Of a stretch of 64,000 bases of DNA, positions 20,985-29,808 are shown piece by piece; position 1 is the first letter of the stretch, and every line of letters starts with the position of its first letter. The DNA comes from Saccharopolyspora indica. Lineage in GTDB: Bacteria; Actinomycetota; Actinomycetes; Mycobacteriales; Pseudonocardiaceae. The stretch covers positions 1 to 64,000 of the forward strand of contig NZ_JAQGLB010000008.1 of NCBI RefSeq assembly GCF_027853965.1. Reading direction: 5' to 3'. Under the pieces are notes generated by a model that worked only from the letters and a program-made list of their open reading frames with translations, ran no database searches and was not told the origin of the DNA. A program made the translations under genes and the position numbers.

Positions 20985-21233
20985 TCACTCCTGCTCGACG
21001 GCGGCCAGGGCTCGTTCGACCCGTTCGCGGGCTCCGGCGAGGTGGCGCTCGCACACCGCCGCCAGCGCCTCGCCCTTCTCCCACAGGGCCAGCGAGTCCT
21101 CCAGGGACAGGCCACCGGCCTCCAGCTGCTTGACCACCTCGGCCAGCTGGTCGCGGGCCTGCTCGTAGCCGAGCTCGGCGACCTCCGGGTGCTCTGCCAC
21201 CGGGTCGAAGTGCTCATCCTGCTGATCGGTCAC
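20985..21233 (-). CDS. xseB: Exonuclease VII small subunit
   Basis: The 82-residue acidic helical protein has the XseB core [20 protein letters not shown], followed by [14 protein letters not shown]. Several small subunits bind XseA to form exonuclease VII, which degrades single-stranded DNA from both ends. The start overlaps the stop of the upstream gene by four bases (ATGA), so translation is likely coupled. Confidence 0.95.
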   Translation of the reverse strand: MTDQQDEHFDPVAEHPEVAELGYEQARDQLAEVVKQLEAGGLSLEDSLALWEKGEALAAVCERHLAGARERVERALAAVEQE

Positions 21234-21637
21234 GGGGTAGGACTCTCCACGTCGTTCTGCACGGACACGACCGCGGTGGCGATCGCCTGGTCGTAGCCGA
21301 CGAACGCCTCGGCGAACTCGGCGCCGTCGCCTTCGCGCACCGCGTCGTTGATGCGCAACTGCGCTTCCGCGACCCTACGTCGGTGCGCCGACGCGGCCCA
21401 CCACCCGGCCCCCACGTAGCTGGAGGTCGCCTCGACCAGCGCGTGCAGCTGCGACGGCAGCTCCCGGCGCTCGGCGGACTGGCAGCCGCCGAGCAGCGCG
21501 GCCCAGCACCCGGCCGCGGTGGCGTCCGCCGCCTCGGCCCGGCGCTGCACCTCACCGGCCCGCCGGGAGCCGGTCGCCGCCGACCGGGCGACGCCGACGG
21601 TCAGCGGGAGGAACGAGGGGTCCAGCTCGGGGTGCAC
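21230..21637 (-). CDS. Hypothetical protein between xseA and xseB
   Basis: The 135-residue, Ala-rich, probably helical protein is not recognised. It has two cysteines ([11 protein letters not shown]) and no membrane segment or signal. It starts at a GTG with GGAG upstream, lies 14 bases after xseA, and overlaps xseB by four bases, so it is embedded in the exonuclease VII operon. Its position suggests a link with that enzyme, but no function can be assigned from sequence. Confidence 0.75.
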   Translation of the reverse strand: MHPELDPSFLPLTVGVARSAATGSRRAGEVQRRAEAADATAAGCWAALLGGCQSAERRELPSQLHALVEATSSYVGAGWWAASAHRRRVAEAQLRINDAVREGDGAEFAEAFVGYDQAIATAVVSVQNDVESPTP

Positions 21638-21651
21638 GATCTCCGTCCTGT

Positions 21652-22884
21652 TCAGCCTGCTCGATCCGGCACGACCGCCTGGATCGCACCGTCAACGACC
21701 CGCACCCGCAACCGAGTTCCCGGCGGGGCGTCGTCGACCGAGCGGAGCACGCCGTCGGCACCGTCCTCGATGCGCTGCACGATCGCGTATCCACGGGCCA
21801 GCGTGGCCGCCGGGCCGAGGGTCGTCAAGCGAGATCGGGTGGCCGACAGCGCGTGCCGCTCGTTGTTCAGCGCGGTGGTCATCGCCCGGCGGGCCCGGTC
21901 GCGCAGCACGCCCACCTGCTCGGCCCGCTGCGCCAGCGGCCCGTGCGGATCGGCCAGCACCGGACGGCTGCGGAGCGCGTCGAGCAGCCGCCGCTCCCGG
22001 TCGACCCAGCCGTGCAGGGCGCGGCGGGCGCGGTCGCGCAGGTGGTGGATGCGCTGGGTCTCCTCGGCCACGTCCGGCACCACCCGCTTGGCCGCGCCGG
22101 TCGGCGTCGAGCAGCGCACGTCGGCGACGTGGTCCACCAGCGGCGAGTCCGGTTCGTGCCCGATCGCGCTGACCACCGGGGTGCGGCAGGCCGACACCGC
22201 GCGGCACAGCGCCTCGTCGGAGAACGGCAGCAGGTCCTCGACGCTGCCGCCGCCGCGGGCCAGCACGATCACGTCGACCTCGGGCATCGCGTCGAGCTCC
22301 TGCAGCGCCTCCAGGATCTGCGGCACCGCGCTGGAACCCTGCACGGCGACGTTGCGGATCTCGAACTGCACGGCGGGCCAGCGCAGCTGCGCGTTGCTCA
22401 GCACGTCGTGCTCGGCGGCGGACGCGCGGCCGGTGACCAGCCCGACCCGGTTCGGCAGGAACGGCAGCGGCCGCTTGCGGGCCGGGTCGAACAGGCCCTC
22501 GGCCTTGAGCAGCTGGCGCAGCCGCTCGATGCGGGCCAGCAGCTCGCCGATGCCGACGGCGCGGATCTCGTCGACCCGCAGGCTCAGCGTGCCGCGGCCG
22601 ACGAAGAACGTCGGCTTGCCGTGCACCACGACCCGGCTGCCGTCGGTCAGCGGCGGATCCATCTTGCGGAGCATGGCGGAGGAGCAGGTCAGCGTCAGCG
22701 AGACGTCGGCGGACGGGTCGCGCAGCTGCAGGAACGCGGTGGCGGCGCCGGGGCGCAGCGAGATCTGGGTGATCTGGCCCTCGACCCAGATCGAGCCGAG
22801 TCGGTTGATCCACTCGGCGATCTTGCGCGCGACGGTCCGTACCGGCCACGGCTCCTCGGGGCTCGTCGGGGAAGTCAGCTGCAC
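21652..22884 (-). CDS. xseA: Exonuclease VII large subunit
   Basis: The 410-residue catalytic subunit has an OB-fold N-terminus ([20 protein letters not shown]), the family motif [13 protein letters not shown], and the catalytic-domain motifs [17 protein letters not shown] and [14 protein letters not shown] coiled-coil region and the C-terminal strand LARGYAIVQ follow. It degrades single-stranded DNA with XseB. The marked GTG at 22884 overlaps the AAGGAG ribosome-binding sequence. A CTG six bases further in has normal five-base spacing, so the real start may be that CTG. Confidence 0.95.
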   Translation of the reverse strand: MQLTSPTSPEEPWPVRTVARKIAEWINRLGSIWVEGQITQISLRPGAATAFLQLRDPSADVSLTLTCSSAMLRKMDPPLTDGSRVVVHGKPTFFVGRGTLSLRVDEIRAVGIGELLARIERLRQLLKAEGLFDPARKRPLPFLPNRVGLVTGRASAAEHDVLSNAQLRWPAVQFEIRNVAVQGSSAVPQILEALQELDAMPEVDVIVLARGGGSVEDLLPFSDEALCRAVSACRTPVVSAIGHEPDSPLVDHVADVRCSTPTGAAKRVVPDVAEETQRIHHLRDRARRALHGWVDRERRLLDALRSRPVLADPHGPLAQRAEQVGVLRDRARRAMTTALNNERHALSATRSRLTTLGPAATLARGYAIVQRIEDGADGVLRSVDDAPPGTRLRVRVVDGAIQAVVPDRAG

Positions 22885-22902
22885 TCCTTCAGTGGTGTGG
22901 GC

Positions 22903-23346
22903 TCAGCGGTCGCGGAGGCGTTCGAGGCGGTTCCGCAGCATGCGGAGGAACTCGGGGCGCTGCTCGCCCCGCTCCTCGTGGGCGAGCAGTTCGGCCAGGT
23001 CCTCCTCGGTGAACGAGCGGAGCCTGCCGCGCAGCTGGGGCAGCGTCAGCTCGTCGTACTCGGCGACCACGGAGCTCGCCGCCGGCGCACCGGGTTCGCC
23101 CGGCTCGTCCTCGTCGAAGGTCGCCCAGGCGGGCTGCTCCTCCGGGGTGCTCAGCACGGAGAGCGCCTCGTCGCCCTTGATCGCCAGCTCGGTGATCTGC
23201 TGCTGGACCCGCATCGACGCCTGCAGCGCCTGGCTGGCCACGGTGACGGGCAGCCCGATCAGCGTGGTCGGCAGGCGGCGGGCCTGTTCGACGGCGGTGG
23301 CCGCCAGGCCCGCGGCGACCCGGACCGGCAGCGGAAACGATGACAT
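22903..23346 (-). CDS. Lipid-droplet-associated-type protein (Rv1109c-like)
   Basis: The 147-residue protein sits between xseA and ispH, exactly where mycobacteria carry Rv1109c, annotated as lipid-droplet-associated. The N-terminal half is amphipathic ([18 protein letters not shown]) and the C-terminal half is acidic and helical with [18 protein letters not shown]. It starts at an ATG with no signal peptide. It may bind lipid surfaces, but that is by analogy only. It is probably the first gene of the xseA-xseB operon and is divergent from ispH. Confidence 0.8.
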   Translation of the reverse strand: MSSFPLPVRVAAGLAATAVEQARRLPTTLIGLPVTVASQALQASMRVQQQITELAIKGDEALSVLSTPEEQPAWATFDEDEPGEPGAPAASSVVAEYDELTLPQLRGRLRSFTEEDLAELLAHEERGEQRPEFLRMLRNRLERLRDR

Positions 23347-23464
23347 GCGCCCAGCCTGCCGCACTTCACCGCGGGAAGCCATCACCTCGCCGCAGTACTG
23401 TGATCCGCGCCGCCGCCCGGGCGCGAGGCTGAGCGCCGCGAGCCCGGTCCGTACCCTTGACGGC

Positions 23465-24484
23465 ATGACGACCTCGCCCGAGGCCACTGACCTCGTTGAC
23501 CAGGACGGCGGGCGGACCAAGCGAGTCCTGCTGGCCAAGCCGCGTGGGTACTGCGCAGGTGTCGACCGCGCGGTGGTCACCGTCGAGAAGGCCCTGGAGA
23601 CCTACGGTGCACCGATCTACGTCCGCAAGGAGATCGTGCACAACCGCCACGTCGTGGACACGCTGTCCGAGCGCGGCGTGATCTTCGTGGACGAGACCGA
23701 CGAGGTGCCCGAGGGCGCGCTCGTGGTGTTCTCCGCGCACGGCGTGTCCCCCGCGGTCCACGAAGAGGCCGCCAAGCGCAACCTGCGGACCATCGACGCG
23801 ACCTGCCCGCTGGTCACCAAGGTGCACAAGGAGGTCCACCGGTTCGCCCGCGAGGACTACGACATCCTGCTGATCGGCCACGAGGGCCACGAGGAGGTCG
23901 AGGGCACCGCCGGTGAGGCGCCGGACGTCGTGCAGCTGGTCGACACGGCCGAAGACGTGGACAAGGTGCAGGTCCGCGACCCGAGCAAGGTGGTGTGGCT
24001 GTCGCAGACCACGCTCAGCGTGGACGAGACGATGGAGCGGGTGGACCAGCTCAAGGGCCGGTTCCCGGATCTGCAGGCGCCGCCGAGCGACGACATCTGC
24101 TACGCCACCTCCAACCGCCAGCACGCGGTGAAGGTGATGGCCCCGGAGTGCGACCTGGTGATCGTGGTCGGCTCGCAGAACTCCTCGAACTCCAAGCGCC
24201 TGGTGGAGGTCGCCCTGCAGGCCGGTGCGTCGGCCTCGTACCTGGTGGACTTCGCCTCGCAGATCGAGGAGGCGTGGCTGGACGGCGTCACCACGGTCGG
24301 CGTGACCAGCGGCGCCTCGGTGCCGGACGTGCTGGTCATGCAGGTCCTGGACCACCTGGCCGAACGCGGCTGGAACCAGGTGGACGAGGTCACCACGGCC
24401 AACGAGAAGGTCACCTTCGCGCTGCCCAGGGAACTCCGCAAGGACCTCGACGACAACCCGGACAAGCCGAGGGGCGTCCGCTGA
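23465..24484 (+). CDS. ispH: 4-hydroxy-3-methylbut-2-enyl diphosphate reductase
   Basis: The 339-residue enzyme has the three cysteines that hold the 4Fe-4S cluster: Cys30 in RGYCAG, Cys114 in [11 protein letters not shown] and Cys212 in [11 protein letters not shown]. It catalyses the last step of the MEP pathway, making IPP and DMAPP. The motif AHGVSP and the glutamate-bearing loop [10 protein letters not shown] are also present. The ATG at 23465 fits the family. A strong hairpin follows the gene. Confidence 0.96.
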   Translation: MTTSPEATDLVDQDGGRTKRVLLAKPRGYCAGVDRAVVTVEKALETYGAPIYVRKEIVHNRHVVDTLSERGVIFVDETDEVPEGALVVFSAHGVSPAVHEEAAKRNLRTIDATCPLVTKVHKEVHRFAREDYDILLIGHEGHEEVEGTAGEAPDVVQLVDTAEDVDKVQVRDPSKVVWLSQTTLSVDETMERVDQLKGRFPDLQAPPSDDICYATSNRQHAVKVMAPECDLVIVVGSQNSSNSKRLVEVALQAGASASYLVDFASQIEEAWLDGVTTVGVTSGASVPDVLVMQVLDHLAERGWNQVDEVTTANEKVTFALPRELRKDLDDNPDKPRGVR

Positions 24485-24513
24485 CGACCCGTTTCCGGTG
24501 ACGAGGTCGACGT

Positions 24514-24552
24514 GAAGAGGGGCATCCGGTTCTCGAACCGGATGCCCCTCTC
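24514..24552. terminator. Terminator after ispH
   Basis: GAGGGGCATCCGGTT pairs perfectly with AACCGGATGCCCCTC around a four-base loop, followed by CTCGTTC. Confidence 0.85.
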
Positions 24553-24579
24553 TCGTTCCTGAGCGGTTGATTCCGTGGG

Positions 24580-24659
24580 CTGGTCATACATAAGGCTGGG
24601 CACCCGGAGTCCAGGCGGGCGCTGAGGTTCCGCCACCCGCACCGCCACGCAAAATGACC
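24580..24659 (-). repeat. Dispersed repeat, copy 2 (after DUF6542 gene)
   Basis: This is homologous to 19018-19098, with the identical 28-base run near its right end. As in copy 1, it follows closely after the stop of a leftward gene (24674). The frame encoding LRVP and LMY is also preserved. Confidence 0.7.
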
Positions 24660-24673
24660 GCGGAATTGCTCAT

Positions 24674-25552
24674 CTAGCCGAAGCGCTCGTCGCGGCGCGG
24701 CCTGCGGGCTCGCCTGGGCGGCTCGCCCTGCGGCGGCTCCGCCGGCCGCGGCCGTCCCGGCGCCTGCCGCGGGGCTGCGCCCCGCCGCGGCGGCACGGCG
24801 CGCTCCGGCCGGCCTTCCGCTCCGCGCGGCCTGCCCGGCGCGGCTTCGCCTCGCCTGGGCGGCTCGCCGCGTCGCGGCGGCTCCTCCCGGCGGGGCCGCC
24901 CCGGCGCCTGCGCGCGCTCGCGCCGCTCGCGCTCGGGCCGTTCAGCCCGCTCCGCCCGCTCGCCGCGGGGCGGGCGGGGCTTGCGCTCTTCAGGGCGCCG
25001 CTTGCGCTCCTCGCCTTCCGGCTTGCGGGGCGGGGTGGGGCGGCGGCGCTTCTTGGTGGCCGCGTCGCTGTCGGCGATCTCGGGCCGCCTGCCGGGCTTC
25101 TCGGTAACGAACATGCGTACGAGTCCGATGATCAGAGCGACGATCGTGGCCGCGGCCATGATCGGGAAGCTGCTGATCAGCGGACGGGCGATCGCGAGCG
25201 CCTTTCCGGTGGCGCCGGCACCCGCCGCCGCGCCGGACCCGGTGATCAGCACCAGCAGCGGCATGATGATGACCAGCACCAGCGGCGGCTGGACCATCGG
25301 ACCGAAGGTGCTCCGCCGCTTGACCAGCAGCACACCCAGCACGCTCCCGACGAAGAAGCAGGCCTTGAACAGCAGGTCGGGCTGCTTCCAGATCAAGATG
25401 TCCAGCACGGTGCCGATCGCGGTGGGCACCGCGGCCAGCAGCACGGCAACCCAAAGCGGCACTCCGGCCGTGCGAAAGGCGGAGCGCGCCGACCAGGGCG
25501 GCGCGCCGTTGCCGGGGGATGAGGCGCTCTGGTTGTCGCGGATCGCGGTCAC
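24674..25552 (-). CDS. DUF6542 membrane protein with Arg/Pro-rich tail
   Basis: The 292-residue protein has about four membrane helices in its first 155 residues (VPLWVAVLLAAVPTAIG, ACFFVGSVLGVLL, PPLVLVIIMPLLVL, FPIMAAATIVALIIGL). These match the DUF6542 family found beside ispH in actinobacteria (Rv1111c position). A tail of about 130 residues, almost only Arg, Pro, Glu and Gly with PPRRGE repeats, follows and is probably disordered and cytoplasmic. The function is unknown. The start is a GTG at 25552 without a clear ribosome-binding site. Confidence 0.8.
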   Translation of the reverse strand: MTAIRDNQSASSPGNGAPPWSARSAFRTAGVPLWVAVLLAAVPTAIGTVLDILIWKQPDLLFKACFFVGSVLGVLLVKRRSTFGPMVQPPLVLVIIMPLLVLITGSGAAAGAGATGKALAIARPLISSFPIMAAATIVALIIGLVRMFVTEKPGRRPEIADSDAATKKRRRPTPPRKPEGEERKRRPEERKPRPPRGERAERAERPERERRERAQAPGRPRREEPPRRGEPPRRGEAAPGRPRGAEGRPERAVPPRRGAAPRQAPGRPRPAEPPQGEPPRRARRPRRDERFG

Positions 25553-25714
25553 GAGTCACAACGTTAACGGTCCAGTACCCCGGCCCGAGAGCCCTCTTCC
25601 GGAACTTGCGGGTTACCCCACGCCCGGTTCCGGCCGATTCCGGTGGCCGATGTCCGGAATGCGACGTTCGCGCCAACGGGCAGATCCGTCTTCGCTTGGA
25701 CGGGTGTGTGAACC

Positions 25715-25744
25715 TTGACACAATCAGTGCGAACATTTTAGCTT
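25715..25744 (+). promoter_or_regulatory. Promoter of the sugar ABC operon
   Basis: TTGACA (25715-25720) and TAGCTT (25739-25744) are separated by 18 bases. The LacI-type operator begins two bases after the -10. The same layout occurs upstream of the isomerase gene (33225-33272). Confidence 0.75.
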
Positions 25745-25746
25745 CC

Positions 25747-25762
25747 GAGCAATCGTTTTCTC
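25747..25762 (+). promoter_or_regulatory. LacI-family operator at the ABC promoter
   Basis: GAGCAATCGTTTTCTC is an imperfect palindrome with the central CG typical of LacI-family sites. It is the exact reverse complement of the 16 bases at 33257-33272. It would cover the transcription start, so binding should block the promoter. Confidence 0.8.
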
Positions 25763-25792
25763 ACGTTTCGCGAACGGCGCGACGGGGGGCCT

Positions 25793-27376
25793 ATGGACAC
25801 GGCGCCACCGCTGGTCGAGATGACCGGCATCAGCAAGCGCTACGGGGGTGTGCTCGCCTGCGACGACGTGGACCTGTCGGTCCGCGCCGGGGAGGTGCAC
25901 GCGCTGCTGGGGGAGAACGGCGCGGGCAAGAGCACGCTGATGAAGGTGCTCTCCGGCGACGTGGCCGAGCACGCTGGATCGATTTCGATCGAGGGGCGGC
26001 CGGTGCAGTTCGGCAAGCCCGCCGACGCCCAGCAGGCCGGGGTCGCGATGATCCACCAGGAGCTGGACCTCGTGCCCGGGCTCAGCGTCGCGGAGAACCT
26101 CCACCTCGGCCGGGAGCCGCGCACCAGGCTCGGGATCGTCGACCGCCGCGAGATGGCCGACCGCACCCGCGAGCTGCTCCGGCGCACCGGCATCGAGCTG
26201 GACCCGCAGCGCCCGGTCGGCGAGCTGCGCGTCGGCGAGCAGCAGCTGGTCACCATCGCCCGCGCGCTGCTGCTGGACGCGAAGGTGCTGATCATGGACG
26301 AGCCGACGTCGGCGCTGTCCAGCACCGAGGTGGAGCGGCTGTTCGCGGTGATCGCCGAGCTGCGCCGCAACGGCACCGGCATCGTCTACATCTCGCACCG
26401 GATGGACGAGATCGGCCGGGTGGCCGACCGGGCCACCGTGCTGCGCAACGGCCGCAAGGTCGCCGAGTTCGACGCCCGCAAGCTGACCGCCGAGCAGGCC
26501 GCCGAGGCGATGGTGGGCCGGTCGGTGCAGACGATGTTCCGCGCCGAGCACCGCGAGGTCGGCGAGGAGCTGCTGGCGGTGTCGGGCTTCGCCGTTCGCC
26601 CGCGCCGGCCGCGGGTGGGCCGCCGGGAACCCGCCGGGATCGATCTGACCGTGCGTCGCGGGGAGATCGTCGGGCTCTGCGGGTTGCTCGGCTCAGGACG
26701 CACCGAACTGCTGGAATCGCTGTTCGGGGCGGGGTCCTCCGGCACGTGGGAGGGGGAGGTGACCCTCGACGGGCGCCCGGTGCGGCCGAGGGGTCCGCGC
26801 CGTGCGCTGCGCGAGGGCATCGCCTTCGTGCCGGAGGACCGCAGGACGTCGGGGCTGGTGCTGGAGCACTCGGTGCTGGCCAACACGGTGCTGTCGGTGC
26901 TGGACCGGCTGGGCCCGCTGGGCCTGGTCCGCCGCCGCAAGGAGGTGACCACCACCGAGAGCAGCGTGCAGCAGCTCAAGGTCAAGCTCGGCCGGATCCT
27001 CGACCCGGTCGGCACCCTGTCGGGTGGCAATCAGCAGAAGGTCGTGTTCGGCCGGATGTTGCTGACCGAACCGCGGTTGCTGCTGCTGGACGATCCCACC
27101 CGCGGGGTGGACATCGGCGCGAAGTCGGAGATCTACCAGCTGCTCGGCGAGATCGCCGGGCGCGGCATCGGGGTGCTGCTGGCGTCCTCGGAGCTGCCGG
27201 AGCTGGTCGGGGTGTGCGACCGGGTGGTGGTGCTGCGCGGTGGGCGCAGCGTCGCCGAGTTCGGCACCGGCGAGGTCGGTGAGGCGGAACTGCTGGCCGC
27301 CGCGATGGGCGAGCGAGCGGGCGACGGGCCGGTGGTCGGCACCGGGCAGCAGAGCACTGGGGGAGGCGCCAGGTGA
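25793..27376 (+). CDS. Sugar ABC transporter, dual ATPase (RbsA/XylG type)
   Basis: The 527-residue protein has two ABC domains in tandem. The first has Walker A GENGAGKS near residue 40 and LIMDEPTSALS near 168. The second has a degenerate P-loop (GLLGSGRTE), typical of monosaccharide importers, the signature LSGGNQQKV near residue 406, and LLLDDPTRGVDIG. It powers import of a pentose or hexose across the membrane. The ATG at 25793 follows GGGGGCCT. Its stop overlaps the permease start by four bases. The operon is preceded by a LacI operator. Confidence 0.92.
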   Translation: MDTAPPLVEMTGISKRYGGVLACDDVDLSVRAGEVHALLGENGAGKSTLMKVLSGDVAEHAGSISIEGRPVQFGKPADAQQAGVAMIHQELDLVPGLSVAENLHLGREPRTRLGIVDRREMADRTRELLRRTGIELDPQRPVGELRVGEQQLVTIARALLLDAKVLIMDEPTSALSSTEVERLFAVIAELRRNGTGIVYISHRMDEIGRVADRATVLRNGRKVAEFDARKLTAEQAAEAMVGRSVQTMFRAEHREVGEELLAVSGFAVRPRRPRVGRREPAGIDLTVRRGEIVGLCGLLGSGRTELLESLFGAGSSGTWEGEVTLDGRPVRPRGPRRALREGIAFVPEDRRTSGLVLEHSVLANTVLSVLDRLGPLGLVRRRKEVTTTESSVQQLKVKLGRILDPVGTLSGGNQQKVVFGRMLLTEPRLLLLDDPTRGVDIGAKSEIYQLLGEIAGRGIGVLLASSELPELVGVCDRVVVLRGGRSVAEFGTGEVGEAELLAAAMGERAGDGPVVGTGQQSTGGGAR

Positions 27377-28404
27377 GCAACCAGACGGCGGAACGGCCTC
27401 CGGCGGCCGCGCCGCGGAGGCGGGCGGGCACCGCGGAGACGCTGTTCCGGTTCCAGAGCTTCTTCGGGCTGGTCGCGGTGTTCATCGCCGCGGTGATCTT
27501 CTCGCCGCGCGATGACGAGGGCCAGATCCTGTTCCTGACCAGCGACAACCTGTTCAACATCGTGCGCGCGGTGTCCGAGATCGGGATCATCGCGGTCGGC
27601 CTGACCTTCGTGATCCTGATCGGCGGCATCGACCTCTCGGTGGGTTCGGTGCTCGGGCTGGCCGCGGTGGGCTCGGCCGTGCTGATGGTGGAGGACGGCT
27701 TCGGCGTCTGGATCACCGTCGGGCTGGTGCTGCTGGCGGGCGTCGTCTTCGGCCTGCTGCAGGGCACCGCGGTCGCGCTGCTCGGGGTGCAGGCGTTCAT
27801 CGTCACGCTGGCCGGGTTGCAGATCGCGCGCGGGCTGGCGCGCATGTGGTCCGGCGGCGAGACCGTGCAGATCTCCTACGGCGACGGGCCGGGGCAGGCG
27901 CCGATGCTGTTCTCGCTGCTGGGCGAGCGCACGTTCGGCGGCGTGGTGCCGATCCCGGTGCTGATCTTCGCGGTGGTCGCGGTGGCCGCGATCCTGTTCC
28001 TGCGGACCAGCGCCTACTCCCGGCACCTGTACGCCATCGGCGGCAACGAGAAGGCCGCCCGGCTCTCCGGCGTGCCGGTGAACCGGGTCAAGATCATCGC
28101 CTTCGGCATCGCCGGGTTCTGCGCCGCGCTGGCCGGGATCGTGCACGCCGGGCAGCTCAACGCGGGCAGCCCGAACGACGGGATCGCCTACGAGCTGGAC
28201 GGCATCGCCGCGGTGGTCGTCGGCGGCACCAGCCTGGCCGGTGGCCGCGGCTCGGTCATCGGCACCATCGCCGGCGCGCTGCTGCTCGGCATCCTGAACA
28301 ACATCCTGAGCCTGAACAGCGTCAACACCGACCTGCAACTGCTGATCAAGGGCCTGGTGATCGTCGCGGCGGCTGCGCTGCAGCGACTGCGTCCCACGTC
28401 GTGA
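27373..28404 (+). CDS. Sugar ABC transporter permease (RbsC type)
   Basis: The 343-residue membrane protein has about eight to ten helices and the family hallmarks GIDLSVGSVLGL near residue 85 and GGNEKAARLSGVPVNRVK near residue 224. GGTSLAGGRGSVIGTIAGA also appears near residue 280. It forms the membrane channel with the ATPase before it and the binding protein after it. The GTG start overlaps the ATPase stop. Confidence 0.92.
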   Translation: MSNQTAERPPAAAPRRRAGTAETLFRFQSFFGLVAVFIAAVIFSPRDDEGQILFLTSDNLFNIVRAVSEIGIIAVGLTFVILIGGIDLSVGSVLGLAAVGSAVLMVEDGFGVWITVGLVLLAGVVFGLLQGTAVALLGVQAFIVTLAGLQIARGLARMWSGGETVQISYGDGPGQAPMLFSLLGERTFGGVVPIPVLIFAVVAVAAILFLRTSAYSRHLYAIGGNEKAARLSGVPVNRVKIIAFGIAGFCAALAGIVHAGQLNAGSPNDGIAYELDGIAAVVVGGTSLAGGRGSVIGTIAGALLLGILNNILSLNSVNTDLQLLIKGLVIVAAAALQRLRPTS

Positions 28405-28427
28405 ACCAACATCCGGGAGGAAGCACG

Positions 28428-29432
28428 ATGCGCAAGACGATGAGGTCGTTGCTCGCGGTCACCTGCGCCGCCGCCGCGCTCGCCGCCGCCGGTTGCGGCA
28501 CCACCAGCGAGAACAGCGGGCAGGTCCAGCAGCAGGACCCCACCAAGAACTGCAAGGGACCGGACGGCAAGTACACCATCGGGATGAGCCAGGCCAACCT
28601 CGCCGAGCCCTACCGGGTCCGGATGGACGAGGACGTCCGGACGGCCGCGTCGAAGGTGCCGCAGTTCGACGTGCAGTTCTCCGACGCGGCCAAGGACAAC
28701 TCCAAGCAGATCAGCGACGTGGAGAACTTCATCACCAAGCAGGTCGACCTGCTGATGATCTCGCCGAACGAGGCGGCCCCGCTGACCGACGTGGTGAAGA
28801 AGGCCTACAACAAGGGCATCCCGGTGGTGGTGCTGGACCGCAAGGTCGACGGCGACGGCTACACCACCTACATCGGCGCGGACAACGTCCAGATCGGCCG
28901 CCAGGCCGGTGCGTACTTCAAGAGCACGCTGCTGCCGCAGGGCGGCAAGATCGTGCAGATCAAGGGCCTCTCCGGTTCCACCCCGGCCAAGGAGCGCGAG
29001 GACGGCTTCAAGGAGGGCATCGCGGGCTCGAACATCGAGGTCGTGGCGACCGCCGACGGCGAGTGGGAGCGCTCGGTCGGGCAGCAGAAGATGGACGCGC
29101 TGCTCAAGGCGCACCCCGACATCCAGGCGGTGTACGCGCAGAACGACCCGATGGCCGAAGGCGCGTACCTGGCGGCCCAAGCGGCCGGGCGCAACGACCT
29201 GAAGTTCGTCGGCATCGACGGGCTGCCGATCCCGTCGGGCGGCATCAAGGCCGTCGAGGAGGGACGCCTGCAGGCGACCAACCTGTACCCGACCGGCGGC
29301 GCGGAAGCCGTCGAGGCGGCCAAGGCGCTGCTGATCGACTGCCAGCCGGTGCCCAAGACGCAGACCTTGCAGACCGAACTGGTCACCAAGGACAACGCGG
29401 CCGAGGTCTACGCCCGGCTGAACCAGAGCTGA
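28428..29432 (+). CDS. Sugar-binding lipoprotein of the ABC importer
   Basis: The 334-residue periplasmic-binding-protein family member (RbsB type) has a lipoprotein signal with the lipobox cysteine near residue 23 (LAAAGC), so it is anchored outside the membrane. Hallmarks are MSQANLAEPYRVRM, LMISPNEAAPLTDVVKKA and GIPVVVLDR. It delivers the sugar to the permease. The ligand cannot be read from sequence; neighbours suggest a pentose such as D-arabinose. The ATG at 28428 has GGGAGG (28415-28420). Confidence 0.92.
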   Translation: MRKTMRSLLAVTCAAAALAAAGCGTTSENSGQVQQQDPTKNCKGPDGKYTIGMSQANLAEPYRVRMDEDVRTAASKVPQFDVQFSDAAKDNSKQISDVENFITKQVDLLMISPNEAAPLTDVVKKAYNKGIPVVVLDRKVDGDGYTTYIGADNVQIGRQAGAYFKSTLLPQGGKIVQIKGLSGSTPAKEREDGFKEGIAGSNIEVVATADGEWERSVGQQKMDALLKAHPDIQAVYAQNDPMAEGAYLAAQAAGRNDLKFVGIDGLPIPSGGIKAVEEGRLQATNLYPTGGAEAVEAAKALLIDCQPVPKTQTLQTELVTKDNAAEVYARLNQS

Positions 29433-29808
29433 TGCCGTCCGGCCGCCGCGCACCCGGCGCGGCGGCCGGATCCTGCCTTCGTAGTCCTATGTGGATTCTT
29501 GCTGCGCCTAACCAATTTCTTTGGTGGTCCGGCTTTTCGTTGGAATCGGGCAATACACCTGGATGGTGGTTGTCGGGGAGAACGCGCCCGGTGACCATCA
29601 TATCGAGTGAATTCGGGTTCCGGATTCCTCGACACCGCTCGAATCGGATGGCCTCGCGAAGATCTCTTTCCTACGCTTTCGCGCATTGCGCGAGTGATCT
29701 TACGCTGCGGAGCCGAACCGAGAACTCGATCCAGTGGCCGCGCACCATCATCGGAACAGCTGCACCACAGTCCACTACGGACAGTGGAGCGTGGGGAGGG
29801 CGAGCACG
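29433..29808. other. Intergenic region ahead of the GH172 gene
   Basis: These 376 bases begin with a perfect hairpin (29438-29470). The middle (about 29480-29720) is relatively AT-rich and must hold the GH172 promoter. A small inverted repeat, ACCAA/TTGGT, occurs around 29509-29524. No copy of the LacI operator was seen here. Confidence 0.5.
29438..29470. terminator. Terminator of the ABC operon
   Basis: TCCGGCCGCCGCGC and GCGCGGCGGCCGGA form a perfect 14-bp stem with a five-base loop, right after the binding-protein stop. Confidence 0.8.
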
